Part shown: in pieces, positions 43,510 to 53,679 of the stretch
Numbering within the stretch: the stretch's first letter is position 1
How the letters are laid out: every line of letters starts with the position of its first letter
Assembly (NCBI GenBank): GCA_965198495.1
Contig: CBDAPL010000001.1
Coordinates: forward strand, 2,852,001 to 2,916,000
Source: RH-AL1 sp965198495
GTDB lineage: Bacteria; Pseudomonadota; Alphaproteobacteria; Rhizobiales; Beijerinckiaceae
Direction of reading: 5' to 3'
DNA length: 64,000 nt
Notes under the pieces: generated by a model
Told to the model about the DNA's origin: nothing
Seen by the model: only the letters and a program-made list of their open reading frames with translations
Database searches by the model: none
Position numbers and translations under genes: made by a program

Positions 43510-46500
43510 ATGAACAAGGCTGTCCCCTGGAACGTCAACGGCGTCGGCTTCGACGCACGCGAGGCGGCGCGCGAGGCGGCGCGCCGGCAGGGAAAGTCTC
43601 TGGGCGAATGGCTCCACGGCGTCATCGCCGACCACGCGTCCCAGCTCGGTGTCGAGGAACGCGAGGTGGTCGGCCAGGATCGTGTCGACGCGGTCACCTC
43701 CAGGCTGGAGCGGATGAGCGCGCGCGCGCCTTCGTTCGAACGGCGCCCGCGCGAGGACCGGTTTCAGGAACGCCCGCGAGCGCGGCAAGCTCCGCGCGAG
43801 TACGACGACGACCGGGAAGAACCCGAAGAGGAGTATCGCCGCCGCGCGACGCAACGCGATCGTGCCGCCGACACGCGTCGCTCCCGCACCACGGGTCCGA
43901 TGATCGAGGAGACCGAACTCCTGCTCGAGGAGGCGATCGATTCGATGGAGCGGCGCGCGCAACGTGCCGAGCGGCGCACCGACGACGCGCTCGCCTCGTT
44001 CGCGCAGATGCTCGAGAAGAACGAGGCCAGCCGGGAACGCGAGCGCTCCTCCGTCACCGCCCTCTCGCAGAAGCTGTCCGACATCGAGAGCAGGCTCGGC
44101 GATCATGACCCGAGCCCGATCAAGGGCGCGCTGGCGCGGCTCGAGGCGCGGCTCGACACGATCGGCCGTCGCAGTGCCGCCGAAGCCGCGGTAAAGCAAA
44201 GCGCGAAGCCCGCCGTCGAAGACAAACCTGTCGACAGCAACGAGCCGATCCGGCGGCTGGAGGAAAAGCTCAACGCGGTCCTCGACGCGGTCACCGCGCG
44301 CGGCGCGCCGTTGGCTTCGAGCGTCTCGCCGATCGCTTTGGCGGTCTCGCGCGAGGTGCCTCCGCGTCAGCGCCGCCTGGGCGACGCGATCGCCGAGATC
44401 GCGGACCGTCAGCGGGTGCTCGACCATCCCAGCGCGCCGCTCGCCGACGTACCGCGACACCGCGAACGTCCGCGCGACGACGCCCAGCGCGAGCGGTTCT
44501 CGCCGGCGCTCCTGCAGCCGTCGTTCGCGGCGATCCAGGGCGAGATCGCCACGCTGACAACCAAGATCGACGACATGCACCGGGCCGTGGCGGCGGCGCG
44601 CCCGACGGCGGCGCCGGATCGCGGTGTCGATGTCGCAAGGCTGAACACGCAGATCGCCTCGATGACCAAGACGCTCGGCGATCTCGCCTCGCGGCATCCG
44701 CTGCGCGAGGCGCGCGCGAACGACGAGCGGCAGAGCGCCCCCGCCTTGGACCGCATCCACCATCAGATGCGGGAGATCCGCGACATGATCTCCGAGACGG
44801 CGGCGCGGCCGGTCGATCTCGAGCCCATCGAGCACCAGATCGCCGCCCTGACCGAACGTCTGAACCAGCAGTCGCGCGAGCGCACGAGCGGCCGCGCGAG
44901 CGATACGGCGGCCGCGCTCGCGGCTTTCGAGGAGCGCTTCAAGTCCCGCACGCCGAGCGTGGACGATGTACAGTCGCTGGAAAGCCTGGTGCGCGAGCTC
45001 GGCACGAAGATCGAGGCCGTTCAGGCGCCCGGCGGAGGCGCTCCGGCGATCGCGGCGCTGCAGGAGCAGATCGGCATCCTTTCGGCGCGCTTCGAGCGAT
45101 CGGAGAGCGGCCTGGCGTCGCTATCGAGCCTCGAACGCTCGATGCAGGATCTCTTCGCGCATCTGGAAGAGACGCGTGCCAGCGTCGAGACGTCCGCCGC
45201 GAGGGCCGCGCGCGAAGCGCTCCGGTTGGCGACGGAAGACGGAAAGGGCCCTATCGCGTTCGAGACGGGTCGCGAAATGGCCGCCCTGCGCGCCCTCCAG
45301 GACGAAGCCGACACCCGCACCCAATCCACGCTCGAGGCCGTTCACGAAACGCTCGAGAAGGTCGTCGATCGCCTGTCCGTCATGGAAGGCGACATCGCGG
45401 AAGTGCGCAGCCGACCGAAGCTCGCGGAGACGCCGCGCTCCGTCATGCCGCCCCGCCCGGAAAGCTGGAAGGAGACCTCGACGGATAAAGCCGACACCGC
45501 GCGGCGACCCGATCCGATGATGCCACTCGGTGGGCTCGACCGCTTGACCGATCCGCTGTTCGGCCAAAAGCCGCAGGAGCGCGACAAGGCCCAGACGCTG
45601 GGCGGCCGCCGCCGGGCGAGCGATCTCGACGAGGAAGCCGGACGCGCCGATTTCATCGCTGCGGCGCGGCGAGCCGCGCAAGCGGCGCAGACCGACGCCT
45701 CCGTCGTCGCGATGAAGCGGCCGGCAACGGGTTCGCGGGACGAAGCGCGCGCCGGCTTGGCCGCGAAATCGCGCGATTACGTCGCGAGCCACAAGCGCCC
45801 CGTGCTCCTCAGCCTCGCGGCGATCTTCGTCATCATCGGCACGATGGCCGTCATGCACAAGATGAACCTCGACGATGGCTCGAGCGAAGTCGCCGACTAT
45901 CGTGCGCCGGCGAAGATCGTCAGGGCGCTCGAGCCGTCGGCGCAGCCGGTCAAGACCGCGTCCGACACGACGCTGGGCGAGCTGACGCCGAGCACCTTGC
46001 CAAAGAGCGCGCCGCCGCTCGTCAGTCCGATCCCCGGCAGCGACCCGATCCAGACCGGTTCGATCCCCAGCCTCCCGTCGTTCGCGGCCCAAGGGGCGAG
46101 ACTAGCGGCAGCGCCCCCCGCGATCCCGGCAGGCCTGGTCTCTATGGCGGAGGCCGGCAACGCGGCCGCCGACTACGAGCTTGCCGCCATTTACGCCGAT
46201 GGCAAAGCCGCGCCGCGCGATTTCAAGCTCGCCGCGAAATACTATGGCAAAGCCTCCGACCAAGGCCTGGTGCCGGCACAGTACCGGCTCGCCTCGCTCT
46301 ATGAAAAAGGGCTCGGCGTCGCCCAGGACAAGATCAAGGCGAAGAGCCTCTACCTGAAGGCGGCCGAGGCCGGCAATCCGCGGGCGATGCACAATCTCGC
46401 GGTGCTCCTCGCCGACGGCAACGGCAAGCCCGACTATGAAGGCGCGGCGACCTGGTTCCGCAAGGCGGCGCAGTACGGCGTGCACGACAGCCAGTACAAT

Positions 46501-46794
46501 CTCGCGATCCTGCTCGCGCGCGGGCTGGGCGTGCAGCAGTCGCTCGTACAGTCCTACCAGTGGTTCGCCGTCGCCGCCGATCAGCACGATGTCGATGCCG
46601 CGGCCAAGCGCGACGAGGTGGCGAACAAGCTTTCCGCGAGCGACCTCTCCGTGGCCAAGGCGCTTGCGGCCTCGTTCCACGCGCGTGTGGCCGATGTCGC
46701 CGTCATGGAGGTCCACCCTCCCGCCGGAGGCTGGGATGGCGCTTCGATGGCATCTCCCCTAAACAGCGCGAGAGCAAAGGTATCCTCGCTGTAA
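43510..46794 (+). CDS. PodJ-like polarity scaffold with coiled coils, one TM helix and Sel1 repeats
   Basis: 1094 residues from ATG 43510. The N-terminus WNVNGVGFDAREAAREAARR with GKSLGEWLHGVIADHA is typical of PodJ-like alphaproteobacterial proteins. Then a charged cytoplasmic part with coiled coils (about 130-650), one membrane helix near residues 763-782 (VLLSLAAIFVIIGTMAVMH), a periplasmic linker and C-terminal Sel1-like repeats (from about 875; AAKYYGKASDQGLVPAQYRL, LGVAQDKIKAKSLYLKAAEA, GAATWFRKAAQYGVHDSQYN). PodJ recruits kinases such as PleC to a cell pole. The role is inferred from architecture. Confidence 0.85.
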   Translation: MNKAVPWNVNGVGFDAREAAREAARRQGKSLGEWLHGVIADHASQLGVEEREVVGQDRVDAVTSRLERMSARAPSFERRPREDRFQERPRARQAPREYDDDREEPEEEYRRRATQRDRAADTRRSRTTGPMIEETELLLEEAIDSMERRAQRAERRTDDALASFAQMLEKNEASRERERSSVTALSQKLSDIESRLGDHDPSPIKGALARLEARLDTIGRRSAAEAAVKQSAKPAVEDKPVDSNEPIRRLEEKLNAVLDAVTARGAPLASSVSPIALAVSREVPPRQRRLGDAIAEIADRQRVLDHPSAPLADVPRHRERPRDDAQRERFSPALLQPSFAAIQGEIATLTTKIDDMHRAVAAARPTAAPDRGVDVARLNTQIASMTKTLGDLASRHPLREARANDERQSAPALDRIHHQMREIRDMISETAARPVDLEPIEHQIAALTERLNQQSRERTSGRASDTAAALAAFEERFKSRTPSVDDVQSLESLVRELGTKIEAVQAPGGGAPAIAALQEQIGILSARFERSESGLASLSSLERSMQDLFAHLEETRASVETSAARAAREALRLATEDGKGPIAFETGREMAALRALQDEADTRTQSTLEAVHETLEKVVDRLSVMEGDIAEVRSRPKLAETPRSVMPPRPESWKETSTDKADTARRPDPMMPLGGLDRLTDPLFGQKPQERDKAQTLGGRRRASDLDEEAGRADFIAAARRAAQAAQTDASVVAMKRPATGSRDEARAGLAAKSRDYVASHKRPVLLSLAAIFVIIGTMAVMHKMNLDDGSSEVADYRAPAKIVRALEPSAQPVKTASDTTLGELTPSTLPKSAPPLVSPIPGSDPIQTGSIPSLPSFAAQGARLAAAPPAIPAGLVSMAEAGNAAADYELAAIYADGKAAPRDFKLAAKYYGKASDQGLVPAQYRLASLYEKGLGVAQDKIKAKSLYLKAAEAGNPRAMHNLAVLLADGNGKPDYEGAATWFRKAAQYGVHDSQYNLAILLARGLGVQQSLVQSYQWFAVAADQHDVDAAAKRDEVANKLSASDLSVAKALAASFHARVADVAVMEVHPPAGGWDGASMASPLNSARAKVSSL

Positions 46795-46803
46795 GAGCGC
46801 TCC

Positions 46804-48075
46804 TTGAATCAGAAAAGCTTCCTGCGATCGCTGTTCGACGCGGCCGTGTCCGCCGCCGATCCCGTCAAGACGATCGCCGCCTACCTTCCGCCACCGCCCA
46901 AAGGCCGCACGGTGGTGATCGGCGCGGGCAAGGCCTCCGCCGAGATGGCGCGCGCGTTCGAACTGCATTGGAAGGCGCCGCTGTCGGGCCTTGTGGTGAC
47001 CCGTTACGGCCACGGCGCCGCGACACGGGAGATCGAGATCCTCGAGGCGAGCCATCCCGTCCCGGATCGAGCCGGCGCGGACGCCGCCGCGCGCATCCTC
47101 GCCTCGGTCCGCGGCCTCACCGCCGACGATCTCGTCATCGCGCTGATCTCCGGCGGCGGCTCCTCGCTGTTGCCGATGCCCATCGACGGCCTCACCCTTG
47201 CCGACAAGCAGTCCGTCAACAAGGCGCTGCTGCGCAGCGGCGCGACGATCAGCGAGATGAACTGCGTGCGGCGTCATCTCTCGGCGATCAAGGGCGGACG
47301 CCTCGCCGCCGCTTGCGCGCCCGCCAGGCTGGTGACGCTGGCGATCTCCGACGTGCCGGGCGACGGGCCGGGCGACATCGCTTCCGGCCCGACCGTCGCC
47401 GATCCGACGACCTGCGCCGACGCGCTCCGCATCATCGAGCGATACACGATCGACGTGCCCGCCGCGGTGCGGGACGTTCTCGAGAGCGGCCGTGGCGAAA
47501 CCCCGAAGCCCGGAGACACGAGCCTGCCCGCCTACGAATACCATCTGATCGCCGCGCCTCAGGCCTCGCTCGAGGCGGCGGCCGCGCTCGCCCGAGCGGC
47601 CGGCGTGACGCCCTATATTCTCGGCGACAGCCTTGAAGGCGAATCGCGCGACATGGGCATCGTGCTGGGTGGCATAGCCCGGCAGGTGACGATGCGCGGG
47701 CAGCCGTTCGCGGCGCCCTGCGTGCTTTTGTCCGGCGGCGAGACGACGGTTACCGTGCGCGGCAAGGGGCGCGGCGGTCGCAACGTCGAGTTCCTCTTGT
47801 CGCTGGCGATCGCCCTTCAGGGCAATCCGCGCGTCTACGCGCTCGCCGGCGACACGGACGGCGTCGATGGCGCCGAGGAGATCGCGGGCGCGATCATCGA
47901 TCCGACCACGCTGGAGCGTGCGTTTGCGGAAGGTCTCATCCCGACGGAGAGCCTCGCCGACAACGACGGCCACGGATTTTTCCAGGCGCTGGGTGACAGC
48001 GTGGTGACCGGGCCCACGCTGACGAACGTCAACGATTTCCGCGCGATACTCATCGAGCCGTTCACCGGGATTTGA
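46804..48075 (+). CDS. Glycerate 2-kinase type (DUF4147/GckA-TtuD family)
   Basis: 423 residues from TTG 46804, 9 bases after the PodJ-like gene. It phosphorylates glycerate with ATP, for glyoxylate or serine-cycle carbon, or hydroxypyruvate routes. Motifs include VVIGAGKASAEMARAFE, HPVPDRAGADAAARIL, DDLVIALISGGGSSLLPMP and SDVPGDGPGDIASGPTVADPTTC, then VLLSGGETTVTVRGKGRGGRN and AGDTDGVDGAEEIAGAII. Complete. No other serine-cycle gene is near, so the pathway cannot be fixed. Confidence 0.92.
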   Translation: MNQKSFLRSLFDAAVSAADPVKTIAAYLPPPPKGRTVVIGAGKASAEMARAFELHWKAPLSGLVVTRYGHGAATREIEILEASHPVPDRAGADAAARILASVRGLTADDLVIALISGGGSSLLPMPIDGLTLADKQSVNKALLRSGATISEMNCVRRHLSAIKGGRLAAACAPARLVTLAISDVPGDGPGDIASGPTVADPTTCADALRIIERYTIDVPAAVRDVLESGRGETPKPGDTSLPAYEYHLIAAPQASLEAAAALARAAGVTPYILGDSLEGESRDMGIVLGGIARQVTMRGQPFAAPCVLLSGGETTVTVRGKGRGGRNVEFLLSLAIALQGNPRVYALAGDTDGVDGAEEIAGAIIDPTTLERAFAEGLIPTESLADNDGHGFFQALGDSVVTGPTLTNVNDFRAILIEPFTGI

Positions 48076-48244
48076 GCGGCAGGCCACCCTAAGCCCCGCA
48101 ATTAACCCTATATGCAGCGCGCGGTGGATCGGCTCCCTTGAGCGTGGACGCTTTTCGGCAAGCCCGTTAAAGCTTTTTTAAGGGAACTACCGTGGCGGCG
48201 GATGTGGTCCTGGTCTGGTGACGTTGGCAGGGAAATCGGCCGCT

Positions 48245-51121
48245 ATGGATGACGTCTGGTTCGGGCCTGGCCTGTCCCGAAGCGACTTCGACGGTTTCCT
48301 CAGAGCTCTTTCGCTCCAGGGACAAGGCAACCCGCTCCTCCTCGCTTTCGCTTTGGCGCCGGACGGGGCAAGGCTCGTCGCGGCAAGCCACGCCTTGTTC
48401 GACCTCTTCGAGGTCGTTTCGGATGACGCCCTGTCCGAACGGCTGCTCGCCGGACACGATCCAGGGGCGAGGCGTCTCGTCAATCTTCTGCAGACGTTGC
48501 CGTTGAACGGCGCGCCGCGCCTGGAACGGCTCCGCTTTCTGGTCGGTCCCGGCAGCGAGGTCGTCACCGTTCTGTGCCGCCGCGTCGCGATGGGGGATGG
48601 ACCGCCGATGTTCGTCGCGGCCGCTCTCGGCATCCGTGCCGGCCTGATCGCGCCGACGCCACACGGTCGAATGGCGCAGCCGCCGTTCCAGGCCATCGGC
48701 CTGCCGAGCGGCGGGAGCGCGGCGAACGGATCCAAGCCGCAGATGTCCGTGCAGGCGATACAGGCGACGCTGCGGGCACGATGGCCGGCGAGCCGAAGGG
48801 TTCGGTTCCTCTGGCAGACCGACGAAAACGCGATCTGCACCGTGCTCACGCCGCCGCTGGAGGATGTCGTCGGGCGCGCCAATGCCGATCTGGTCAACCG
48901 CAACCTGCTCGACCTCGCGCCTCTGATCGATCCGTCCGGCCGCTTGGCCGAGGCGTTGAACGCGAGAGCGACCTGGAGCGGCCTTGATGTCGCCTGGCCG
49001 ATCGCCGACGCGCCGGCCGGCATCGCCGTCGGCCTCGGCGCGATCCCGGCCTTCGATCGAGAGCGCGGATTTGAAGGTTTCCGGGGCTATGGCGTCATCC
49101 ATCTCGACAAGATCATCGCGCGCGACCTGGCGGTCTTTCCCGCAAATCCGGCACCGCCGGCACTGAGCGACGGGGGCAATGTCGTGGCGTTTCGCGGCGG
49201 CAAGGCACTTTCGGCGGAAGATCAACTAGCGTTCGACATCCTCGGCGTGGAACTGCGCGACAAGGCGGGACTGACCAACATCGAGCCGACGCCGAAGGTC
49301 CCCGAGGCGGACGCTCGGGCGCAACCTGAATTGCCGGTTTCGATGGATGCGAGCTTGCCGGCGACGAGCGAAGAAGAGCCGGCGACCGGCCCGACGCCGG
49401 AGACGCCCTCGGCGGCCGAGACGATCGATGCGACGCGATTGGCTCCGGCGAATGTGGAGCCCACGCCGGCTGACGCCATCCCGACGTCGATCCCGGACCC
49501 CACGGCCGCACCGATCGAACCGGCGCACCCCGCCGCGCCGCAGCCGCACCGTGCGGTGCCGGCACTTTGTGCCTCACGCGCCGAAGAGATCGGGCGCAAC
49601 GGGCTCGCCGTGCTCGATCGGCTCGCCGTCGGTTTGCTGGTCAGCCGTGACAACGTACCGATCTTCGCCAATCGCCATCTCCTCGATCTGCTCGGCTTTG
49701 CCGACGAGGACGCCCTTCACGCGGCTGGAGGCATGACGCATCTCTTCGGCGATCAGCCGGGAAACGTGACCGGCAGCGAGGCCGTCGGCATCCGCGACCG
49801 GCACGGCGCGATCATCGCCGCCCACGCGCGCATGCAGCGCATCGACTGGGATGGTCTCCCGGCGACCCTTCTGACGCTGCGGCCCTCGTCGCAAGACATC
49901 GCTCCGACCGCTTCGGCGTACGCGTCGACCAACGACACGGACGAGCGCGACGAACTGACAACCGAACCCCAGCGCGATCACATCGCGCGCGACCAATCCG
50001 AACTTCGAGATCTGCGCGCGATACTCGAGACATCCACGGACGGGGTCGCGGTGATCGACGCGCGGTGCGACGTGCTTTCGCTCAACAGGTCGGCAGAGGC
50101 CCTGCTCGGCTGCGATCGCGGCACGGTCGTCGGCAAGCCGTTCCTCGACCTTTTTCCGCCTCATAATCAAGGTTTGGCGGCAGACTATTTCGACGGCATC
50201 AAGTCCAGCGGCACGAAGAGCCTGCTCAACGATGGCCGCGAGCTTCTCATCAAGGCGCATCGAGGTGGGACGATCCCGGTCTTGATGACCCTCGGGCGGC
50301 TCGGCGCCGCTGACGCGCCGGAGGGCGCGCGGTTCAGCGCCCTGTTCCGGGATCTCACGCATTGGAAGATGGTTCAGGGCGAGCTCGAGAAGGCCGGGCG
50401 CGACGCCGAGCACGCCAGCGCCTTGAAATCGGACTTCCTCGCGAAAGTCAGTCACGAGATCCGCACGCCCCTGAACGCGATCATCGGCTTCGCCGAGGTG
50501 ATCCTCGAGGAGCGCTTCGGGCCGGTCGGCAACGAGCGCTACAAGGACTACCTGCGCGACATCCACGGCTCTGGCACGCATGTCATGAGCCTCGTCAACG
50601 ACCTGCTCGACCTCTCCAAGATCGAGGCCGGCAAAATGGAGCTCGCGGTCGACGCGGTCGACGCCAACAAGGTGATTTCCGAATGCGTCGGCACCATGCA
50701 GCCGCAGGCGAGCCGCGAGCGGATCATCATGCGGCTGTCGCTCGCGCCCACCCTGCCCCGCATCAGGGCCGACGAGCGCTCGCTCCGGCAGATCATGCTC
50801 AACCTGCTGTCGAACGCGGTCAAATACAACGAGCCGGGCGGCCAGGTCATCATTGCCACCGCGACGACGGAGGAGGGCAAGGTCTTGATCCGCATCCGTG
50901 ACACCGGTCCCGGCATGTCGGAGAGCGATATCGCGGCGGCGCTTGAGCCCTTCCGGCAGCTCTCGACGAAGCGGCAGGCGGTCGAAGGGACGGGTTTAGG
51001 GCTGCCGCTGACGAAGGCGCTCGTCGAGGCCAACGAGGCGTCCTTCACGATCCGCAGCAGGGTCGACCAGGGTACTCTCGTCGAAGTGGCTTTCCCGCCG
51101 GCGCGCGTCCTGGCGCAATAG
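48245..51121 (+). CDS. PAS sensor histidine kinase, PleC/DivJ/PdhS-like
   Basis: 958 residues from ATG 48245 (a GTG at 48218 is possible). A long variable N-terminal half with a Pro/Ala/Thr-rich linker (about 375-455) and PAS-like domains (about 470-550 and 595-700; LETSTDGVAVIDARCDVLSL) precedes HisKA with His737 in AKVSHEIRTPLNAIIGFAEV, and HATPase with NLLSNAVKYNEPGGQ, DTGPGMSESDI and VEGTGLGLPLTKALVEANEA. The HATPase resembles PleC/DivJ/PdhS kinases acting on DivK in cell-cycle control. No membrane helix visible, as in Brucella PdhS (cytosolic). Its closeness to the PodJ-like gene supports a polarity role. Confidence 0.86.
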   Translation: MDDVWFGPGLSRSDFDGFLRALSLQGQGNPLLLAFALAPDGARLVAASHALFDLFEVVSDDALSERLLAGHDPGARRLVNLLQTLPLNGAPRLERLRFLVGPGSEVVTVLCRRVAMGDGPPMFVAAALGIRAGLIAPTPHGRMAQPPFQAIGLPSGGSAANGSKPQMSVQAIQATLRARWPASRRVRFLWQTDENAICTVLTPPLEDVVGRANADLVNRNLLDLAPLIDPSGRLAEALNARATWSGLDVAWPIADAPAGIAVGLGAIPAFDRERGFEGFRGYGVIHLDKIIARDLAVFPANPAPPALSDGGNVVAFRGGKALSAEDQLAFDILGVELRDKAGLTNIEPTPKVPEADARAQPELPVSMDASLPATSEEEPATGPTPETPSAAETIDATRLAPANVEPTPADAIPTSIPDPTAAPIEPAHPAAPQPHRAVPALCASRAEEIGRNGLAVLDRLAVGLLVSRDNVPIFANRHLLDLLGFADEDALHAAGGMTHLFGDQPGNVTGSEAVGIRDRHGAIIAAHARMQRIDWDGLPATLLTLRPSSQDIAPTASAYASTNDTDERDELTTEPQRDHIARDQSELRDLRAILETSTDGVAVIDARCDVLSLNRSAEALLGCDRGTVVGKPFLDLFPPHNQGLAADYFDGIKSSGTKSLLNDGRELLIKAHRGGTIPVLMTLGRLGAADAPEGARFSALFRDLTHWKMVQGELEKAGRDAEHASALKSDFLAKVSHEIRTPLNAIIGFAEVILEERFGPVGNERYKDYLRDIHGSGTHVMSLVNDLLDLSKIEAGKMELAVDAVDANKVISECVGTMQPQASRERIIMRLSLAPTLPRIRADERSLRQIMLNLLSNAVKYNEPGGQVIIATATTEEGKVLIRIRDTGPGMSESDIAAALEPFRQLSTKRQAVEGTGLGLPLTKALVEANEASFTIRSRVDQGTLVEVAFPPARVLAQ

Positions 51122-51129
51122 AGCCGCCC

Positions 51130-52257
51130 TCAGGATGTCTGCCGTTCGGTGTCCGAGTCGCTATACTCGCGCCACAGAAGGATCAGCGCGGCCATCGTGG
51201 CGGGGCCGACGAAGAGCCCCAGCAGCTTGAAGCTCTCGACGCCGCCGAGAATGCCGAGCAGCACCCACAGGAACGGCAGTTTCGTCGAACCGCCGATGAG
51301 CTTTGGCCGCACGAAATGGTCGGCGGTGAAGGTGACGATGAAGCCGGCGACGACGACGATGACCGCCGACACGACGCTCCCGCTCCCCACGAGCAGAAGC
51401 GCCGCGAGCAGGAAGGCGATCGCCGCCGCGAAGGGGATCATCGCCGCCACGGCGGTAAAGGCGCCAAACAGGATGGGGTGCGGCACGTGCGTGAAGAAAT
51501 AGACGATGCCCAGCAGCAAGCCTTCGCCGATGCCGACGAGCACCAGGCCGTTGACGGTGCCGTGGATCGACGCGACGATCTGCTTGGCGACCCTTTCGCC
51601 GCGCGGGCCGAACATCTTCTCGGAGACCACCATCGACTGGCGGATCACCGCGTCGCCTTCCTTGAACAGGAAGAACAGCGCCAGCAGGCTGAAGCCAAAC
51701 AGCACGACGCGGTGCACGGCCTCCGCCCCCACGTTGCGCCCGAGTTCCCGGTTGGATGAGGTATCGACCCGCTGGATCGCCTCCTTGAACCACCCGGCAT
51801 GCGCGAGATTGGCGTTCCACCAGGTCGCGACCTGCTTCGCGCCGTAGGGGAGATGGTTGACGAAGTCGGGGACCGGCACGCCGGTCTGCTCGACCTGCTT
51901 GCCGTAGTCGAGGATCTGGTGCGCCTCGCGCACCGCCTCCAGCGCGAGCAAAGCGAACGGCAGCAGGAAGACGAGGCCCACCAGCAGCGCCATGAGCGCC
52001 GGCAGAAGGTCCGCCGGGAGCCGCTGCGATAGTCGCGCGCGCATCCTGGCGAACAGCGGCCATAGCGCGACCGCCAGGACGGCGGCCCAGACCAGCGCGC
52101 GCAGGTAGTTCGAGAGGATGTAGAGCCCAAGCCCGAGCAGGCACGCGACGAGAAGCAGGCGCCCCGCGACGCGCCACTGCGGATCGGCCTGCGCTTCAGC
52201 CCGGCCGACCGGAACGGCGGGGCTTGTCGGGACGGGGATATTGCTCGAACCTGTCAT
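51130..52257 (-). CDS. AI-2E family transporter (PF01594-type permease)
   Basis: 375 residues, eight hydrophobic helices in the usual two-block pattern: RLLLVACLLGLGLYILSNYL near residue 30, ADLLPALMALLVGLVFLLPF, a long soluble loop (residues 120-200), then FGFSLLALFFLFKEG, a GTVNGLVLVGIGEGLLLGIVY segment and PHPILFGAFTAVAAMIPF and LPFLWVLLGILGG. The family is described as exporters of AI-2 or as Na+/H+ antiporters; the role here is unknown. Divergent from the MFS gene. Confidence 0.9.
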   Translation of the reverse strand: MTGSSNIPVPTSPAVPVGRAEAQADPQWRVAGRLLLVACLLGLGLYILSNYLRALVWAAVLAVALWPLFARMRARLSQRLPADLLPALMALLVGLVFLLPFALLALEAVREAHQILDYGKQVEQTGVPVPDFVNHLPYGAKQVATWWNANLAHAGWFKEAIQRVDTSSNRELGRNVGAEAVHRVVLFGFSLLALFFLFKEGDAVIRQSMVVSEKMFGPRGERVAKQIVASIHGTVNGLVLVGIGEGLLLGIVYFFTHVPHPILFGAFTAVAAMIPFAAAIAFLLAALLLVGSGSVVSAVIVVVAGFIVTFTADHFVRPKLIGGSTKLPFLWVLLGILGGVESFKLLGLFVGPATMAALILLWREYSDSDTERQTS

Positions 52258-52317
52258 CGTTTGCTTTCACATGCTGGTCGTGATGCAACGCTAGCGATCG
52301 CTTGAGGGGAGAGTGCC

Positions 52318-53679
52318 CTGGCCAACGTCCTGCTCACCCGTCGATTCGCGCCGCTGTTCATAACGCAATTCCTGTCGGCTTTCGCCGACAACGTCCTCAA
52401 GAACGGTCTCGCCTTCGTCGTCCTGGCCTCTTTCTCCGGGTCGAAGTCCGAAGCGCTCGTCAGCGTGGCGGGAGCGGTCTTCGTGCTGCCGTTCTTCCTC
52501 CTGTCGGCGCTCGGCGGCGAGATCGCCGACACGTCCGACAAGGCCGCCGTCGCGCGGCGCCTCAAGCTGGCGGAACTCGCGACCTCGGCCCTCGCCGCGC
52601 TCGGCTTCGTCCTGAATTCCACGCCGATCCTTTTCGCCGCCCTGTTCGGTTTCGGAATCATCTCCGCGCTGTTCGGTCCGGTCAAGTACGGTATTCTTCC
52701 CGACCATCTGCCAGACCATGTGCCGCTGGCGAACGCCGCGATAGAGGGTTCGACCTTCCTGGCCATCCTGGCGGGCGCCGCGCTGGGCGCTGTCGCCGGC
52801 GACGGGTCGACGACCGGTCGCCTGATCCTCGCCGGATGCATCCTGACCCTCTCCGTAGCCTGCGTCGGCGCGGTGCGCTTCGTGCCCGCCACGGACGTCG
52901 CCGATCCCGCGCACAGGCCGGAGCGCAACATCCTGCGCTCGACGCTCCGGTCGCTCGCCGAGATCTGGGCCGAATCGCGCCTGTGGCGCTGCGCCATCGG
53001 CACGAGCATATTCTGGTTCGCCGGCGCCACCGTGATGGCGGTCCTGCCCTCGCTCGTCCTGCACGTCCTGCATGGCGAGCCGATCGTCGTGACGATCCAT
53101 CTCGCCGCGTTCGCGATGGCGCTTGCCGCCGGTTCGTTCGTCGCGGTGTGGCTCGGCAACGGCCTCATCGTCCTGCTGCCCTCCACCATCGGCGCCGCGC
53201 TCATGGCGCTTGCCGCCCTCGACGTCGGATACCATCTGCTCGGCGTCACCGAGGCGATCGGCCAGGCCTACGCCGTGGGCGCCTACTTCGCCCACGCGCC
53301 AGCCCTGCGGACAGCCATCGATCTCGCGGCGATCGCCTTCGGCGGCGGCCTCGTCGTGGTGCCGACCTTCGCCGCCGTGCAGACCTGGGCGGCACCCAGC
53401 CGCCGCGCGCAGGCCGTGGGCGCGGTCAACATCCTCAACGCCGCCGCCATGGTGATCGCCACGCTCCTGGTGACCGGCATCCAGGCGCTGGGCGCCGACA
53501 TCGGCACGGTCCTGCTCCTGGTCGGTTGCGCGCTGGCGGCGTCGACGGGCTGGATGTTCTTCTTCCTGCCGACGGATCGGGGCAACGATGCCGCCGCGAT
53601 GATCGCCAGATGCAGCTTCAAACGATCGCACCGAGGCGTTGCCGGCCTACAGGCCTCGGAGCGACCGCCGCGCCTCTGA
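52318..53679 (+). CDS. LplT-like MFS transporter with probable CTG start
   Basis: 453 residues if begun at CTG 52318, which follows GAGGGGAG at 52304-52311 by 6 bases. The first helices, RFAPLFITQFLSAFADNVLK, match the family N-terminus (LplT: FITQF-FGAF-N-LLKN). In-frame stop TGA at 52303-52305 leaves no ATG, GTG or TTG before GTG 52465, and starting there would remove the first helix. About twelve helices. LplT moves lysophospholipids across the inner membrane for reacylation; no Aas acyltransferase is fused here. The C-terminal 25 residues are basic and unusual. Confidence 0.82.
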   Translation: MANVLLTRRFAPLFITQFLSAFADNVLKNGLAFVVLASFSGSKSEALVSVAGAVFVLPFFLLSALGGEIADTSDKAAVARRLKLAELATSALAALGFVLNSTPILFAALFGFGIISALFGPVKYGILPDHLPDHVPLANAAIEGSTFLAILAGAALGAVAGDGSTTGRLILAGCILTLSVACVGAVRFVPATDVADPAHRPERNILRSTLRSLAEIWAESRLWRCAIGTSIFWFAGATVMAVLPSLVLHVLHGEPIVVTIHLAAFAMALAAGSFVAVWLGNGLIVLLPSTIGAALMALAALDVGYHLLGVTEAIGQAYAVGAYFAHAPALRTAIDLAAIAFGGGLVVVPTFAAVQTWAAPSRRAQAVGAVNILNAAAMVIATLLVTGIQALGADIGTVLLLVGCALAASTGWMFFFLPTDRGNDAAAMIARCSFKRSHRGVAGLQASERPPRL

